15,000 nt of DNA from Chromera velia (lineage: Eukaryota > Sar > Chromeraceae). Below, in pieces: positions 14,108 to 15,000 of the stretch (position 1 is its first letter; the number at the start of each line of letters is the position of its first letter). The stretch is from the NCBI GenBank assembly GCA_018398765.1, contig JAHBMJ010002443.1, positions 5,770 through 20,769 on the forward strand, given 5' to 3'. Made by a program: the position numbers and the translations under genes. Below the pieces are notes generated by a model that saw only the letters and a program-made list of their open reading frames with translations, was not told the origin of the DNA and made no database searches.

Positions 14108-14233
14108 TTAGCAGGGTTCTTGGAAATTCTGCGGAGGAGCGTCATCGTCCTGGATCAGCTCCTCTGGGAGGGCGCCCTTTGCCTGTTTCAGTCTGCTCCA
14201 GGCACACACGTTGTAGTCCCTCCCGATGTACAT
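14108..14233 (-). CDS. Protein-like fragment with apparent frame breaks on both sides
   Basis: MYIGRDYNVCAWSRLKQAKG then ALPEELIQDDDAPPQNFQEP is read from 14233 to a TAA at 14110-14108. Both neighbours look coding in other frames. Upstream a serine- and acid-rich frame ends EQTRPFQYD at a TGA overlapping the start of this one. Downstream a frame reads ISKNPANLQRLHAGLRAALT. No splice sites separate them well. Either small indels (assembly error or pseudogene decay) or unrecognised splicing is involved. YIGRDY resembles YIGSEY in the exon at 14528-14806. Confidence 0.4.
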   Translation of the reverse strand: MYIGRDYNVCAWSRLKQAKGALPEELIQDDDAPPQNFQEPC

Positions 14234-14235
14234 CA

Positions 14236-14439
14236 ATCATATTGGAAGGGTCGTGTCTGCTCTGATTGAACAGGCACTCCCTCTCCGTCACCCACTCCAC
14301 CCTCGGATTGGTCGCCGTCTTCATCTTCATTCATCCTGCATCCTGTCTGACTCCTGGTCGCGGGGGAAGCTGTGGGAGGTGTGTCCAAACTAGCAGCAAG
14401 TCCCGTGGGATTGGGGTCGACCTGCAGGCCTGCAGCCAT
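14236..14439 (-). CDS. Acidic, Ser/Thr/Pro-rich segment
   Basis: In the minus strand, after a GGCCTGCAG acceptor-like site near 14440, a frame reads VDPNPTGLAASLDTPPTASP then ATRSQTGCRMNEDEDGDQSE, then GGVGDGEGVPVQSEQTRPFQ and ends YD at a stop. The composition is that of a disordered linker and fits a neighbour of the exon at 14528-14806. No domain is seen. The stop overlaps the beginning of the 14108-14233 frame. Confidence 0.4.
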
Positions 14440-14527
14440 GCAGGTTCTTGGTGGAGTTGACTTTGCTATGGATAAGTGTGGCAATCTTGTTGACGAGACT
14501 AGACGGAAAACCCCCCTCCCCAACTTA

Positions 14528-14806
14528 ATTTGGCATCTTGCGCCCCCACATATACTCCGAGCCGATGTAGAACTCCTGGAGGGCATCCTCAGAAGCACTG
14601 CCGACGGAGGGCCGTATAGAGGGGAGCGTCGAGGAGCTTGCAGCTCCGCTAGACAGACGCACCTTCTGCAGCCTCTCTTCAGCCTCTCTCACTGCAGACG
14701 CAAGCATCGCCTCCTGCACCCTGTCTCTCTCTCTTTCGACGAGACGCTCAAGTACGTGACATGGTCTGCAAGCACCCTCTCTGTCTTCTTCAGCCTCTTT
14801 CTGCAT
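14528..14806 (-). CDS. Coiled-coil-like exon
   Basis: From a possible GAGAAATGCAG acceptor near 14804 the frame reads KEAEEDREGACRPCHVLERL, VERERDRVQEAMLASAVREA, EERLQKVRLSSGAASSSTLP, SIRPSVGSASEDALQEFYIG and SEYMWGRKMPN, then a stop. The first half (residues about 3-50) is a long charged helix, probably a coiled coil; the second half is a serine-rich linker ending in an aromatic motif. Possible donors GTATAT and GTGGGG lie near the end (phase 2). Function not recognised. Confidence 0.55.
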
Positions 14807-15000
14807 TTCTCCCCCCGTGCTGCCTTCCTTTTCGACGTCAGGCGGTCAGACAGACGACCAGACATACCATCTCAGAAGCGGAGAGCCAAATAGACCGGAT
14901 ATACGAGATCATGCAGCTCGCAAAGCACATTTCAATCCATCGGACAAAGACACGCTCAGAGAGGAACAAGTACCCTGTTAACATGTTTTAATAGCAACAT
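14807..15000. other. Right edge, nothing called
   Basis: No supported gene. The gene on the minus strand probably continues to the right of the window, so its first exons may be missing. Confidence 0.4.

Noticed and set aside
1-15000. CRISPR arrays, tRNA or rRNA genes, transposase or virus-like genes
   Set aside because: No regularly spaced repeats with unique spacers, no recognisable cloverleaf or rRNA core, and no transposase, reverse transcriptase or capsid motif were seen on either strand.

Overview
This looks like nuclear DNA of a eukaryotic microbe, not a bacterium. There are no operons or ribosome-binding sites. Protein-like stretches are short (about 25-100 codons), mostly on the minus strand, and bounded by AG acceptors behind pyrimidine tracts and by GT donors, several of them GTAAGT or GTGAGT. 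Non-coding DNA is full of microsatellites, purine or pyrimidine tracts, poly-G runs and minisatellites. The palindrome TGCATGCA, a known ApiAP2 target in apicomplexans, occurs seven times. A chromerid or another alveolate alga (Chromera-like) is my best guess, from general character only; no marker gene proves it.

Layout. 1-853 (+): an intronless reading frame for an acidic protein with a C-terminal J-domain (HPD motif), possibly cut by the left edge. 859-1098: six 40-bp tandem repeats starting just after its stop. 1383-2345: a large 58-bp minisatellite with a 43-bp variant. 2420-2790: a pyrimidine-rich then purine-rich stretch with the first copy of a dispersed repeat (2513-2580). 3137-7550 (-): a chain of candidate exons, most joining in compatible phase, for a long, mainly helical protein that I cannot name. 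The second dispersed-repeat copy (4055-4132) forms the 3' end of one of its introns. 7551-9053: repeat-rich non-coding DNA. 9054-10896 (-): further exons, possibly the 5' part of the same gene or another gene. 11063-11581 (-): an exon with a PLAT/LH2-like look and a separate frame ending in a membrane helix. 12147-12260 (-): a small helical exon. 12453-12536: an N inside a poly-G run and a strong hairpin with a T15 loop. 12797-14806 (-): exons of one or more unidentified genes, with apparent frame breaks near 14.1-14.25 kb.

One chaperone-family product and one domain (PLAT-like, tentative) can be assigned; the other genes have no recognisable function. Exon borders come from splice consensus, phase and protein-like composition, without transcripts, and the number of minus-strand genes is unresolved. 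I do not see a convincing new multi-gene system. The most interesting signal is the near-identical repeat at 2513-2580 and 4055-4132, which in the minus orientation ends each time at a CAG splice acceptor, like a duplicated or introner-like intron end.
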